Assembly (NCBI RefSeq): GCF_022965805.1
Contig: NC_133101.1
Span: forward strand, 11,445,069 to 11,509,068
From: Primulina eburnea
Taxonomy: Eukaryota; Streptophyta; Magnoliopsida; Lamiales; Gesneriaceae
Reading direction: 5' to 3'
DNA length: 64,000 nt
The notes below the pieces were generated by a model. The model was given only the letters and a program-made list of their open reading frames with translations, did no database searches and was not told the origin of the DNA. Shown piece by piece: positions 32,330 through 44,485 of the stretch. Positions within the stretch are counted from its first letter, which is position 1. Every line of letters starts with the position of its first letter. The translations under genes and the position numbers were made by a program.

Positions 32330-33044
32330 TCACTGGACATTTCGTTTATATCGATGTTGCTTAGGAGTAGATCGACTCCTATTGTAGAGATTCGATATAG
32401 AAGTCAAAGTCTGGGAATAAGAACGTACGACCATCTAGCTGGGAGAGTAGGTGGGAGACTGTTGCGTACTTATTCGACCGGGATCCCTAGATAAGAGTCG
32501 AGTCAAGATTAAGATTTTAAGAGTTTGATTTAAAGCTTGATATTGCTTTATGTTTTATTATATTATGATATATGTTGTTTACAAATGTTATATGCTTTTA
32601 TATATGTTTGTATGAAATTCATGTATACATTGTTTATACTGAGAATATATTTCTAACCGGAGTTATCCGGCTATTGTTGTTTTTGTATGCGTGCATGACA
32701 ACAGGTGGGACAGGATCAGGGTCGAGAAGAGGATAGAAGATCGAAATTAGAATGGAGATTTGGACCTAGATGTAGAGTTGGTTTCAACACTTGACATGTA
32801 GTTGTTGAACCTTAGTTTATTATGATTGTATGTTGTACTAGACTTGTACTATGGATCATGTTGTAGATATTTAATTTGATCTTGTAATGTGAAAGAGATG
32901 GGACCTATTTGTTATAGAAAATTGTACACTTATTTATGAGGTGTTCAACATTTAAAAAAATTTACGACCCGGATTACTTAATTGTTATATTTGATCCTAA
33001 TGATGATTAAGAAGATGAGTAAGCGTCTGAGTCCCCACAACAGG

Positions 33045-33056
33045 TGGTATCAAAGC
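33045..33056 (+). other. G3 primer-binding site
   Basis: TGGTATCAAAGC, one base different from the tRNA-iMet site, five bases after the LTR. Confidence 0.88.
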
Positions 33057-33303
33057 AGAGCTGTACTTTACTTAGACTGGGGTAGAAGCGAGTGAGCGGG
33101 GTAGATTGAGTTTCTTTTCTGCTTCTGTGATGCTAGCATGTTTACTGCTTTGCAAATACATGTAACCTGATTATCTGATTTGATTGGAAATGTGTACTAC
33201 TGAAGAATGAATCTGAACCGATTCTTGATCAGCCGTAAGATGATCAGAGGAGGACTAAAACATATTTGTTATATTTGGTTGCTAACCATTTTAAAATTCA
33301 TAT

Positions 33304-34370
33304 ATGCCTCCTCGAAGAATCCCAGAATAGGGTAGTACTTCAAACAATCCAATGGATGTTACAGCAACACCCATGGAAACACTGCTGAAGAGATTTCAGT
33401 CATTTAAATCGCCGACTTTGAAGGGCACAGAGAATTACGTTGATTGTGAGAGTTGCCTTAATGACATTGAGATGTTTTTTGACTCCCTTGATTATACAGA
33501 TGAAAGAAGAGTTAGACTGATTGGACATCAATTGCATGATGTTGCGAAGAATTGGTGGCTCATAACCAGGAGGGGTTTGGAGCATCGAGGTACAGTTATT
33601 ACTTGGAAAATCTTTAAAACTGAATTTTATCAAAGATTTTTCTTAGTATCGTACAGGAAAGACAAGGGTGAAGAATTTGCCAATCTGAGACAGGGTTAGT
33701 TGAATATTAAAGAATATGTGGCCAAGTTCTCTACCTTATTATGATTTGCTCCGCATGTTTGTTGAGAATGATGAAGCAGTTGCTGATCAGTTCATCAATG
33801 GGCTGAATCCCGAGATCTTTACACTGGTAAATGCTGGGAGACCGAATAACTTTGCTGATACTTTGAATAGAGCAAAAGAAGCGGAAGCGGTCCTGATTAG
33901 GCAGAAAAGAGTTTCGTATGTTGCCCCAGCACCGAAACAACAAAAACCTCCCTCTCAATTCCACCAACCCCCTCCCAGATTTGATAGTGGCAGTGGTAGT
34001 AGTAGTGGGAAGAAAGATCATTTGAAAGCCCGAGGTAAATAATTAGTAGTTCATCTAGCTCCAGTGGTTCACAACAGAGCCAGAGTTTACCGAGGTCTAT
34101 TGCAAAACTTGTGGAGGGAGACATCCCACCGAGCAATGCCAAGGAGTATTTGGTAGTTGCAACATCTGCAGACAGCAGGGACACTTTGCCAAAGTTTGTC
34201 CACAGCGAGGTTCTCAAAGATCCCAGGGAGCAGAATCATATGGATCAGTGGCTCAGACTGGTAGACGATCATCAGTTGTTCACTCTTTCCAGCCATCACC
34301 TACAACTCAGTCACAGTCAAGGCCAGGAGGAAGCCAGACTGTTAGCCAGCCTCCGAGACAGTAGGCCAGA
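33304..34370 (+). pseudogene. G3 Gag
   Basis: The ATG at 33304 (MPPRRIPE) is followed after eight codons by TAG. The core continues in frame: LLKRFQSFKSPTLKG, MFFDSLDYTDERRVRLIGHQ, KNWWLITRRG, WKIFKTEFYQRFF. There are stops at QG*LNIKEY and LL*FAPHV (where G4 has Gln and Arg), then FINGLNPEIFTLVNAGRPNN and a Gln/Pro-rich stretch. A frame change near 34040 puts the zinc-knuckle region (CNICRQQGHFAKVC-type) in another register up to protease. Confidence 0.88.
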
Positions 34371-34958
34371 GTGTTTGCATTGACTGAAGAACAGGCCCAG
34401 GAAGCACCTGATGATGATGTTGCAGGTAACTGTTTTCTTTGTGGTTACTCTGCTTATGTATTGATTGATACGGGTGCATCCCATACTTTTATATCTGAGC
34501 GATTTGCATTGATACGTGATTTGCTTGTTGAGTCATTATCTGCTGTAGTATCTGTCTCTTCACCTTTGGGGAGAGGTCTTATATCAGTGAAATCTGTTAA
34601 ACATTGTATATTGCAGTATGATGGCAATGAGATTGAGTTAGATTGTATTGTACTCGGTTTGTCTGATTTTGACTACATTATCGGTATTGATATGGTGACC
34701 AAGTACAGAGCTACCGTAAATTATTTCCAGAAAATTGTAAGATTCAGACCTGAGATGACTGATGACTTGAAATTTTATAGTAAGGGTTCCAGAGCTCGAA
34801 TTCTTTTGATATTTGTGTTGTCTATGACTCGATTATTACAGAAATGAGCAGAGGGATTCCTTGTGTATTCAGTAGATGTACTGAAATCGAGCCCGTCATT
34901 GGCAGATTTACCAGTGGTATGTGAGTTTGCTGATGTCTTTTAAGATGAGATTCCGGGT
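34371..34958 (+). pseudogene. G3 protease and linker
   Basis: It encodes ALTEEQAQEAPDDDVAGN, then the active site VLIDTGASHTFISERF (about 34458-34505) and YIIGIDMVTKYRATV. Stops lie at 34845 and in the linker (ADVF*DEIPG). The MTEDQA..AP block before the protease is shared with G1, showing that these belong to one chromovirus lineage (Tekay/Del type, by recall of family features). Confidence 0.88.
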
Positions 34959-36290
34959 TTGCCTCCAATCCAAGAAATAGACTTCAGTATTGAATTGGTA
35001 CCAGATACAGTTCCTATTTCTAAAACTCCATACAGAATGGCACTGATTGAACTGAAGGAATTGAAAGATCAGCTAAAAGATTTACTGGCAAAAGGTTACA
35101 TCAGACTGAGTGTTTCTCCTTGGTGTGCTCCAGTACTGTTTGTTAGAAAGAAGGGCGGTTCAATGAGACTCTGCATTGACTACTGGCAACTGAACAAGGC
35201 CACGATAAAGAATAAATATCCTTTGCCTCGTATTGATGATTTATTTGATCAGTTGCAGGTTTTTTCTGTTTATTCCAATATCGATCTGAGATCTGGATAT
35301 CATCAGCTAAAAGTCAGAGATTCTGATATATCGAAGACAGCTTTCAGAACCAGGTATGGCCACTATGAGTTTATAGTCATGCCGTTTCGTTTAACAAATG
35401 CTCCAGTTCTATTTATGGGTTTGATGAACCATATATTTCAAAAGTATCTTGATGATTTTGTAATTATCTTTATCGATGATATTCTGATTTATTCAAAGAA
35501 TATGATTGATCATGCTGAGCATCTGAGAACTGCATTGAGAATTCTGAAAACTGAGAAGTTGTATGCAAAACTGTCTAAATGTGAATTCTGGCTGAAACAA
35601 GTGAAATTTTTGGGATACATTATATCTGGAGATGGTATTTTTGTTGATCCTAGCAAAGTCGAGGCAGTGATCAGTTGGCCTACACCGACATCAGTGCCAG
35701 AGATACGCAGTTTTATGGGTTTAGCAGGCTACTATTGTCGATTTATTAAATATTTTTCCAGTATTGCTAAGCCGATTACTCAATTGACTCAGAAGAATGC
35801 ACTGTTTGTTGGGTCAGAGGAGTGTGAATCCAGTTTTCTGGAATTGAAAAAGAGATTGACCAGTGCTTCAGTGTTCACTATTCCGTCAGGTACTAGTAAT
35901 TTTATTGTTTATTGTGATGCTTCTCACAGAGGATTGGGTTGTGTTTTGATGCAGCGAGGACATGTCATTGCTTATGCCTCGAGACAATTAAAACCACATG
36001 AGACTCGCTACCCGATTCATGATCTTGAATTGGCTGCCATCGTATTTGCATTGAAAATTTGGCGATACTACTTATATGGTGAGTAATTTGATATTTATTC
36101 TGATCATAAGAGTTTGAATTATCTATTTTCACAATCAGAATTGAATATGAGACAACAAAGATGGCTTGATTTATTGAAAGATTTTGATTGTGAAATCAAA
36201 TATTATCTGGGAAAATCGAATGCAGCAGCTGAAGCACTGAGTCGAAAGGTATGTTCTTTATCCTTATCGACGATTGGTGTTCAAATTTGA
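34959..36290 (+). pseudogene. G3 reverse transcriptase and RNase H
   Basis: An unbroken 375-residue frame (34959-36086): [40 protein letters not shown] (family has R for W), [26 protein letters not shown] (family FGLTNA), catalytic [35 protein letters not shown], RNase [49 protein letters not shown] after YGE interrupts it, then DIYSDHKSLNYLF and a diverged ADALSRK equivalent (AAEALSRK). RT-RNase H is the best preserved part. Confidence 0.93.
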
Positions 36291-37766
36291 TTGAAGATTG
36301 CTGTCTTTCTGGATTAGTATTTGAGACAGATTGTCAACCTCTGAGATTGTAGGCCATTCAAGTTGAACCAGAGTTGATCTTGAGAATCAAAGAAGCACAG
36401 AAAGTTGATCAGAATGTTCAGAACTCGATTTTGATGGTCAGATCAGGGCATCAATCAGAATATCAGGTACCTGATGATGTACTGTATTTAAATAATCGTC
36501 TTGTTGTGCCAGATGTTTCAGACTTGAAACAGCAGATTTTGGCAGAAGCGCACTGTAGTCGTTTCAGTATTCATCCTGGTGGCAGAAAGATGTACAATGA
36601 TCTGAAGAAACAGTTTTGGTGGAAATAGATGAAAACAGACATTGCAGATTTTGTATCCAGATGTTTGAATTGCCAACAGGTGAAAGCAGAAAGAAAGAAA
36701 CCAGGAGGTCTATTGCATAGCTTACCTATTCCAGAATGGAAATGAGATCACATTTCTATGGATTTTGTGATGAAGCTACCACGATCCTCCCGAGGTTGCG
36801 ATGCGATTTGGGTTGTTATTGACAGATTGACCAAATTAGCATGCTTTATTCCATACAAAATGACGTACAGACACGACCAGATGGCAGAGATTTATGTCAA
36901 AGAAGTGGTCAGATTGCATGGTGTGCCGAAGTCTATTGTATCAGATCGTGATCCTCGATTTACTTCGCACTTTTGGCACAGTCTGCAACAAGCTTTAGGT
37001 ACGAAATTGCATCTGAGTAATGCATATATCCTCAGACAGACGGACAGTCAGAGTGGACTATCCAGACATTGGAGGATATGCTTAGAGCTGTAGTGTTAGA
37101 TTTTGGCACTAGTTGGCAAGATTCTTTGCCACTTTGTGAGTTTTTGTACAACAACAGCTATCAGACGAGTATAGAGATGGCTCCGTTTGAAGCATTGTAC
37201 AGTAAGAAGTGCAGATCCCCTCTCTATTGGGATGTGATATATGAGGTACCTGAACGTGGACCTGATATGATTCGAGATATGACTGAGAAAGTGAAGCTGA
37301 TTCATAAAAGGATGAAGACAGCTCAGGATAGACAGGCCAAATATGCAGATATTTGACGTCGACCTTTAGAGTTTGAGCAGGGAGACAGGGTATTTTGAAG
37401 ATTTCTCCTTTCAGAGGCATTGTCAGATTTGGCAAGAAAGGAAAATTATCTCCTCGATATATTGGGCCGTATGAGATTCTGGAGAAGATAGGTACTTGTG
37501 CCTATCGACTTACTATTCCGCCTTCTCTATCCGGTATACATGATGTCTTTCATGTGTCTATGCTGCGGAAGTATCTTACTGATGCTTCTCACGTTCTTCA
37601 GCCAGACGAGACAGAACTTGATGAAACTCTGAGTTGTTTTGAGAAACCGATCCAGATTCTAGATCGTAAAGAAAAGCAGCTCAGAACGAAGATTATTTTG
37701 CTTGTGAAAGTTCAGTGGAGTCGTAATGCATCGAAGAAACTACTTGGGAAACTGAATCAGATATGA
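36291..37766 (+). pseudogene. G3 integrase with chromodomain-like C-terminus
   Basis: Pieces in several registers: HHCC zinc finger ([16 protein letters not shown] ... CLNCQQVKAE), core MDFVMKLPRSSRGCDAIWVV, SIVSDRDPRFTSHFW, a damaged TDGQSE block, FLYNNSYQTSIEMAPFEALY, then FRGIVRFGKKGKLSPRYIGP and YRLTIPPSLSGIHDVFHVSM, ending in a chromodomain-like tail that is truncated by a frame change (VKVQWSRNA). Stops at 36628, 36745 and 37355. In the family the chromodomain guides insertion to heterochromatin; nesting inside other elements fits. Confidence 0.9.
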
Positions 37767-37880
37767 GACAGAAATTCCCATAGTTATTTCATTGATGTGA
37801 GTTTTCTTATTTAACTTCTGTATATCTCCTTCTTGTATGTGATTTGATTGTCTGTGATATCGGGTACGAAATCAGATCTT

Positions 37881-37893
37881 AGAGGGGGAGAAT
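37881..37893 (+). other. G3 polypurine tract
   Basis: AGAGGGGGAGAAT immediately before the 3' LTR, preceded by the end-of-pol signature GGTACGAAATC. Confidence 0.85.
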
Positions 37894-39808
37894 TGTAATG
37901 CCCGAGATTTTTTATTCTGTTAATCTGAGATTATTGATTATGGATTGATGTAATTATAGAAGGACCACTCCGAGACCAGATTTGGTAAAGCATGTGATAT
38001 TGTGTTGTGCGAGGACAGAAGGTCTCGAGCATATGCGCGAAACGAGCAGCGCATATGCGCGAGCAAGGCAGAAGACCTCGCGCATATGCGCGAAAAGAGG
38101 GCGCGCATATGCGCGAGCATGTGAAGAAGGCAAGTGCCGAGACAGTAGGTCTCGCGCATATGCGCGAAGATGGGGCACGCATATGCGCGAGCAGAAGAAG
38201 TGTTTTGCGACGAGACAGTAGGTCTCGCGCATATGCGCCGGTGATGGTCGCGCATATGCGCGAGACGTGCAGCACAAAGAATGAGCCACTTGGTCTGGTC
38301 ATGCAAATTTATATGAAAACCCCTCTTTATTCCTTCAGATTTCCAGGGAAAGAACTGAGAAACCCCAGGGAAAGCTTCAAGTTCTCTTGATATTAGAATT
38401 CGATTTGCGAAAGATCCGTTCGTCAGAATTTTGATCCGAGTTTATTTCCGTGTTCTTCTCAACAAGAGATTCAAGAATATGTAAGTTTTATTAATTTTCA
38501 GCATGGTTTGAAAATATGGTATTGAAGGAATCATGATTTGATCTATATTATATATTCCTGAGATTATGGTAATCGTATAATCGAAATCAGATTGAAGAAC
38601 AGATACCGTATGAAATTGTTATCATTTTTCAGATTGATTTGATTGATAATATACTGATTTGGTATTGGAATCTTGTTTATCGGTTGATTATGAGTTTTTG
38701 AGATTTGTATATGTGGATATTTTATTGCTGGGTATATCGAGATTGTGCCGTTATGCCGTCGAAACAGAATTAGATTGAGTTATGATCATATCCAGTATTG
38801 ATTTGAGTTGTATATTGATATTGTATATTTCGAATGTCATTGCCAGATTGAGTGTTGATAGCTTTGAATTCAAGACTTCGACTTTGTCAGATCGACAAAA
38901 AAAGGTGTAAATCAATGTTAAACCGGTAAGATACGACTCGAGTTAGAGATAGCTTGAGTTTCCCAAAACCAAATACTTTATTGTATTGCTTTGATATTTG
39001 CAATGCTTGAGATTGATATGCTTAGTCTATTGATTTATAGCAAAGCATGTATTGAGTCATTGGCAGATGTGCCATGTCTTTGGTAGAGGTGCCAAGTTAC
39101 TGGACATTTGGTTTATATCGATGTTGCTTACGAGTAGATCGACTTCTATTGTAGAGATTCGATATAGAAGGCCAAAGTCTGGGAATAAGAATGTACGACC
39201 ATCTAGCTGTGAGAGTAGGTGGAAATTTGTTGCGTTCTTATTCGACCGGGATCCCTAAATAAGATTCGAGTCAAGATTAAGAGTTTAAGAGTTTGATTTA
39301 AAGCTTGATATTGCTTTATGTTTTATTAGATTATGATACATGTTGTTTACAAATGTTATATGCTTATATATATGTTTGTATGAAATGCATGTATATATTG
39401 TTTATACTGGGAATATATTTCTCACCGGAGTTATCCGGTTGTTGTTGTGTTTGTATGTGTGCATGACAACAAGTGGGACAGGATCAGGGTCGAGAAGAGG
39501 ATAGAAGATCGAGATTAGAGTGGAGATTTGGACCTAGATGTAGAGTTGGTTTCAACACTTGACATGTAGTTGTTGAACTTTAGTTTATTATGATTGTATG
39601 TTGTACTAGACTTGTACTATGGATCATGTTGTAGATATTTAATTTGATCTTGTAATGTGAATGATATGGGACCTATTTTTTATAGAAAATTGTACACTTA
39701 TTTCTAAGGTGTTCAACATTTAAAAAAAAATTGCGACCCAGTTTACTTAATTGTTATATTTGATCCTAATGATGATTAAGAAGATGAGTTAGCGTCCGGG
39801 ACCCCACA
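37894..39808 (+). repeat. G3 3' LTR
   Basis: 1915 bp. It keeps the eight CATATG cores with almost the same spacing as the 5' copy, the TATA-like TTTATATG near 38309 and the GTAAGT at 38481. Long frames on both strands at 37931-38390 lie across the palindrome array and are not genes. Confidence 0.93.
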
Positions 39809-40199
39809 TCCTCAGGGAGTTGAAGACTTTGTGGTGTATACAGATGCTTCCAAGAAAGGTCTTGGTGTTGTGTTGATGCAGCGAGGCAAAGTCATTGCTT
39901 ATGCTTCTTGTCAATTGAATGATTATGAAAAGAACTATCCGACTCATGATCTTGAGTTGGCAGCCGTTGTTTTTGTTTTGAAGATCTGGCGACATTATTT
40001 ATATGGCGTGAAATGTGAGATTTTCTCATATCATAAATGTCTTAAGTATCTCTTTACTCAGAAATAACTGAACATGTGTCAGAGAAGGTGGTTAAAACTT
40101 GTGAAGGATTATGATTGCACTATCAGTTATCACCCAAGAAAAGCGAATGTTGTTGCTGATGCATTGAGCCAAAAATCAGGTCTTCAATTAGGTTTTATG
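39809..40199 (+). pseudogene. G2 RNase H (resumes after G3)
   Basis: [53 protein letters not shown], then a TAA at 40065-40067 and MCQRRWLKLVKDYDCTI, KANVVADALSQKS. The frame joins the G2 RT before G3 through the restored TCCTC site. Confidence 0.92.
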
Positions 40200-41722
40200 A
40201 TTCAAAAGCCTCTGTTGTTGGATTTGCAGAGAAGTGAGATCACATTGGTTGAGGAAGGTACGATCGCTCGAATTTCAGTCTTATTTATTCGACCAACTTT
40301 GATTGACAGAATTAAGCATGAGAAACAGTTGGATACTCTTTTGTTGGACTTGAGAGAAAAGGCAGAAAAGAAGGGGAATTCTGAGTTTGGAATGAACAGT
40401 GATGGCTTGATTACATTTCAAGGCCGTATTTGTGTTCCTGTTGGTGATGTTATTCGTCATGATATTTTAACGGAAGCTCATTCTGCACCATATTCAGTAC
40501 ATTCTGGTGGCACCGTGATGTATCAAGATCTTCGTCGGTTGTATTGGTGGCCAGGTATGAAGAAAGATATAGCAGCATTTATTTCTGAATGCTTGACTTG
40601 TCAGCAGGTAAAGATTGAGCACCAACGATCGGCAGGCTTATTGCAATCCTTACCTATACCGCAATGAAAGTAGGAACACATCACTATGGATTTTATTGTT
40701 GGGTTGCCAGGAACTCGGAAGGGCTATTATTCTATTTGGGTGATCGTGGATCGATTGACCAAGTCATCACATTTTCTCCCTATCAAGATGACATATTCTA
40801 TGACTCAATATGCGGAGACGTATGTCCAAGAGATTGTAAGACTTCAAGGGATACCAGTGTCGATTGTTTCAGATGGTGATACAAGGTTTACATCTGAGTT
40901 TTGGAAGAGTCTCCATAGAGCTTTGGGTACTAAGTTGGCCTTTAGCACAGCCTATCATCCTTATAGCGATGGTCAATCAGAGAGAGTTTTACAGATTTTG
41001 GAGGATATGTTGAGGACCTGTACTATTCACTTTCCTGGTAGTTGGGATTCGAAGTTACCTCTTGTCGAGTTCACATATAATAACAACTACCAGTCATCGA
41101 TTGGCATGGCACCATATGAAGCATTATATGGTAGGAAGTGTAGATCATCTTTATATTGGGACTAAGTAGGAGAAAGGAAGATGTTGGGACCCGAGTTGGT
41201 TCAACAAATGGTTGATGTGGTCGCACTTATCAGACAGAGAATGAAGACGGCTCAATCTCGACAGAAAAGTTATGCAAATGTTCGAAGAAGGCCTTTGAAG
41301 TTCAATGTAGGTGACCAAGTGTTCATTAAGATAGCTCCCCTCAAGGGAGTTATGAGGTTTGGAAAGAAAGATAAGTTGAGTCCTCGGTATATTGGACCTT
41401 TTGAGATTCTGGATAGGATTGGTGAAAGAGCGTATCGATTGGCTTTGCCTCCGGATTTGGATCAAGTTCACAATGTCTTCCATGTTTCAATGTTACGAAA
41501 GTATTTTTCCAATCCATCTCATGTTCTTCGACGCGAAGCATTGGATCTTTTGTCTAATCTGAGATATGAAGAAGTGCCGATTCAAATTATTGACCGCAAA
41601 GTTAAGGTTCTAAGGAACAAAGAAATTGGCTTTGTTAAAGTTCTTTAGAGGAATCATGTGATTAAAGAGGCTACATGGGAACCAGAGGAAGAGATGAAAC
41701 AACGTTATCCGGATTTATTTTG
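40200..41722 (+). pseudogene. G2 integrase with chromodomain-like end
   Basis: HHCC finger (AHSAPYSVHSGGTVMY ... CLTCQQVKIEH), core MDFIVGLPGTRKGYYSIWV, SIVSDGDTRFTSEFWKSL (family SDRDPRF), GQSERVLQ with the catalytic Glu, YNNNYQSSIGMAPYEALYG, then FNVGDQVFIKIAPLKGV, LSPRYIGPFEIL, HVSMLRKYFSNPSHVL, and a C-terminal VKVL*RNHVIKEATWEPEEE tail of chromodomain type. Stops at 40665-40675, 41163 and 41646. Most of it would still read if five or so codons were intact, so decay is moderate. Confidence 0.92.
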
Positions 41723-41754
41723 AAGTAAGCAAATTTCGAGGACGAGATATTTAT

Positions 41755-41766
41755 AAGGGAGGAGAT
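41755..41766 (+). other. G2 polypurine tract
   Basis: AAGGGAGGAGAT just before the 3' LTR, preceded by TTTCGAGGACGAGAT, the end-of-pol signature. Confidence 0.85.
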
Positions 41767-43863
41767 TGTAATATCCCAACCTTTTATCCTTCTATTGTCA
41801 ATGATGTTATTTTATGGTTTGGTGTTATGGATATATGGTTAAGTTATTATTGATCATGCTTATTGTTATGGTTTATGAGTATAGTTGATGGAAGAGTTAG
41901 TATTTCATTTTATAGCATCAATATAGTTATTGCATTGTATTCATGGTTAATTATTGTATGGTTTTGGTATCGTTAAGTAGATTGTTGTGTATTTGAGGAG
42001 TTGTTATTGTTATGAAGGTATAATGTTGGGAGTTGGATTGCTGGTTTGGATGGTTTGAGCCAAATAGGTAATTGTGGTGGAGAAACGGTATGAAAATTGT
42101 GGCATTTGTTACGATTTTTAGCATAATGAATGGGATATTGATCTAAATGACATGAGGCCAATTGCATTAGAAAGTTAAGATCTAAGGCTACAACTTTTAT
42201 GTTTTGAGTTTTGTTCAAATAGTTGAGGAAGATGAATCAAAAGTGGCCCGAAATGTGTTATGTATATCGTCATTCCTTCACTGACACATTTTGGCAGAAT
42301 TGGCATAACTTTTTACTCAGACCTCCAAATGACCTGAAACTAGTGGAAGATTCAAGAAAAGGCATAGGACTACAAATTTCATGTTTACCACTTTTGCTAA
42401 TTCCGAAAAAAAGTGCAGTTTTGGCCCTTGGACCGAGGGTTCACGGACCCTTACACAGTCCCAGGCACGGGGTCCGGGTCTTGCCAAACAAAATTTGTAA
42501 TTTACAGTTTGTACACGGACCTAAACACGGAGGAGGACACGGGGTCCGTGTCTATGGCGTAGAAAACATATTTTAAGAGTTTCTATGCCATTAAGTTAGC
42601 CATTTCACTTACTCCTCTTGCATCCATCGACTTGGGGAGCTAGGGTTCTTCATTTCTTTTCTTAATTCCTTTCCTTCCAGGGTTTGGATCTTCAAGTTGG
42701 AGGTGTGATCTTCATATTCTCATGAGCAAGTAACTAAGGTAAGGAAAATTATCTTTTGGGTATTTGGTTGAAGTGAAGGGAATGGTGATTTAGGCTTGAA
42801 TGATAATTTATAGGTTGAAGATGTGAAGTTAATGGTATAATCTTGATCTTGTGCTGTAGGATCAACTACCAAGAAGCTATCACAACAAGTTTCATTGGTT
42901 GTAAGTGAGCTTTTTCCTTGAATGCATCTCTTGGCCTATATGTATGATGAATGATGTTGTTATTGTTCCTAGCTCCTTTAATCCATTGATTATATACTTG
43001 CTATGTAATGGTTCATTGATTGAAAGAAAAAAAAAGGAATTTTGATGTCAATTGCTAAGAAAGAAGCTAGTTCTAATTACATGCATTCCACATGGTTGAT
43101 AAAATGATTCAATGGTTCTTTTTATGGCTTGATAGTTATATGGTAGTGGTGTTGCTTCTAATACTTCTAAACCCACATAACGGAAGTTGATCAACATTTA
43201 ACATGTACAGTGACTAATTTTGACTGAAATATACATGTATATCATCGACGGATGACTTATCAATGCCATACAAGGAAAATGAGGGAAATGGTTGATAGAA
43301 TGCCATCTTATAATTGTTATCTATATATTCGATTGAACGATGAAATTTCCAATGGTTCAATGGTAATGATTCTTTTCTTTACACTATTATATATGTAATT
43401 GTTATTGAAAGTTCCACTTACTGAGTTTTGTAAACTCATTCCAGTTATGTCATGTGATGCAGATAAAAAAAAGAATAGCGATAGAAGCGTCGAGGCATGG
43501 AAGGTGCATGTGCCAAAGCTTGGAGATTGATGTTTTGATAAAATGTGGCAATTATAAAATGGTATTGAGTATTGTACCTTGGTTCATGTTTTCAACAAGA
43601 AAATTATGTCTTAACTTTTGTCAGACACTTGGTATTTATGGAGATGGGATCTATGTGTTTGGTGGAGGTTTTGAGAATATATGTGTATTTTGGAAAGGTT
43701 GATTGTGATAATGTTTACTTTGTTTGCTTGGAAATATTTTGTAAATCTATATTTGTGGGCAAACTTTGCCAAAATTTTATTAATTATTTTTTTCTCCAAA
43801 TCTTTTATAAGGCTTCAGCATTATTGCATTTATAGTTTAATGTCATGGGCTAAGGGTGTTACA
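41767..43863 (+). repeat. G2 3' LTR
   Basis: 2097 bp, TGTAATATCCC to GGGTGTTACA, followed by the TSD CAAAA. CACGG doublets at 42442-42550 keep the 24-48-24 spacing and here the last unit is a fuller palindrome (ACACGGGGTCCGTG). Confidence 0.93.
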
Positions 43864-43868
43864 CAAAA

Positions 43869-44485
43869 TGTTAGATAAAATATGCTAACAACATTAGCAT
43901 AAAGTTGTCATCGTAAAGATAAAACGAAAACAAGCGTGCTGTTTACAGTATGACTAATGTATAAAACCAGCAAATCAGTATCGTGAAGAAAACAGTAGTA
44001 TAATGCTTAATTAAATCAAACTGAGGCCTGTAGCTTGTACAGTGTCTTTAAAACAGATTTGTCCCCTCCTGTGTGTGCTTCGAGGATCGTCTTATACATC
44101 TGTTTCCTAGGATACAACGGAACAACCAGCAGTGACTTAGCACGAGACACCACTACGACGAACTGAAAACGTACCTTTAATTTATCACAAAGATTTAACG
44201 GAGGCCAAATGGAAAGACAACAATATGAAATGCAAGAGAGTGCTTGAAAGAGATAAAATTTTCATGTATATGAAATGAGGAAATGAGCAAACTATTTATG
44301 AGCCCCAAATACACACCAAGAGTTATGCAAGATTAATTAACTCAATTAATCTTCCCATTAACTCAAAAATATGAAGAGCCAAATCTCTTCAACTAACTCA
44401 AGAATGTGGAGAGCCAAAAGACACTCCCACATTCATGAGACATAATTTTTTATTCAACCTCTAAATTTGATTAAAATTTCCAACA
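43869..44485 (-). repeat. C2 3' LTR
   Basis: 617 bp from TGTTAG to CCAACA, followed by the purine tract (minus CATGTGGGGGATT, 44486-44498). The left end is inferred: it coincides exactly with the edge of the G2 duplication, and no second copy is in the window to confirm it. Confidence 0.65.

Larger units (their letters stand above)
31131..33039 (+). repeat. G3 5' LTR
   Basis: 1909 bp, collinear with 37894-39808. It holds eight CGCATATGCG-type motifs (31260-31498), a TATA-like TTTATATG (31541), a GTAAGT donor-like site (31714), and a matching acceptor-like CAACAG (32699-32704). Overlapping long frames on both strands across the motif array arise because the GC-rich repeat lacks stop codons. 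Confidence 0.93.
31131..39808 (+). mobile_element. G3: Ty3/gypsy chromovirus nested in G2
   Basis: LTRs of 1909 and 1915 bp start TGTAATGCCCGAG and end CCCCACA. Flanking duplication TCATC (31126-31130) and TCCTC (39809-39813) differ at one base; the right version restores the G2 RT reading (Thr-Leu-Pro-Gln), so the left copy mutated. All chromovirus domains are present but broken by many stops. Total length 8678 bp. G3 and G4 are related: similar Gag, the same LTR motif and the same leader. Confidence 0.95.
26356..43863 (+). mobile_element. G2: Ty3/gypsy chromovirus, plus strand, interrupted by G3
   Basis: Bounded by the duplication CAAAA (26351-26355 and 43864-43868). LTRs of 2069 and 2097 bp start TGTAATATCCC and end GGGTGTTACA. 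PBS at 28430, then gag, protease, RT, RNase H, integrase, chromodomain-like end and purine tract. G3 is inserted between RT and RNase H. Several stops and frame changes make it non-functional. Without G3 it is about 8.8 kb, a normal size for this group. Confidence 0.95.
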
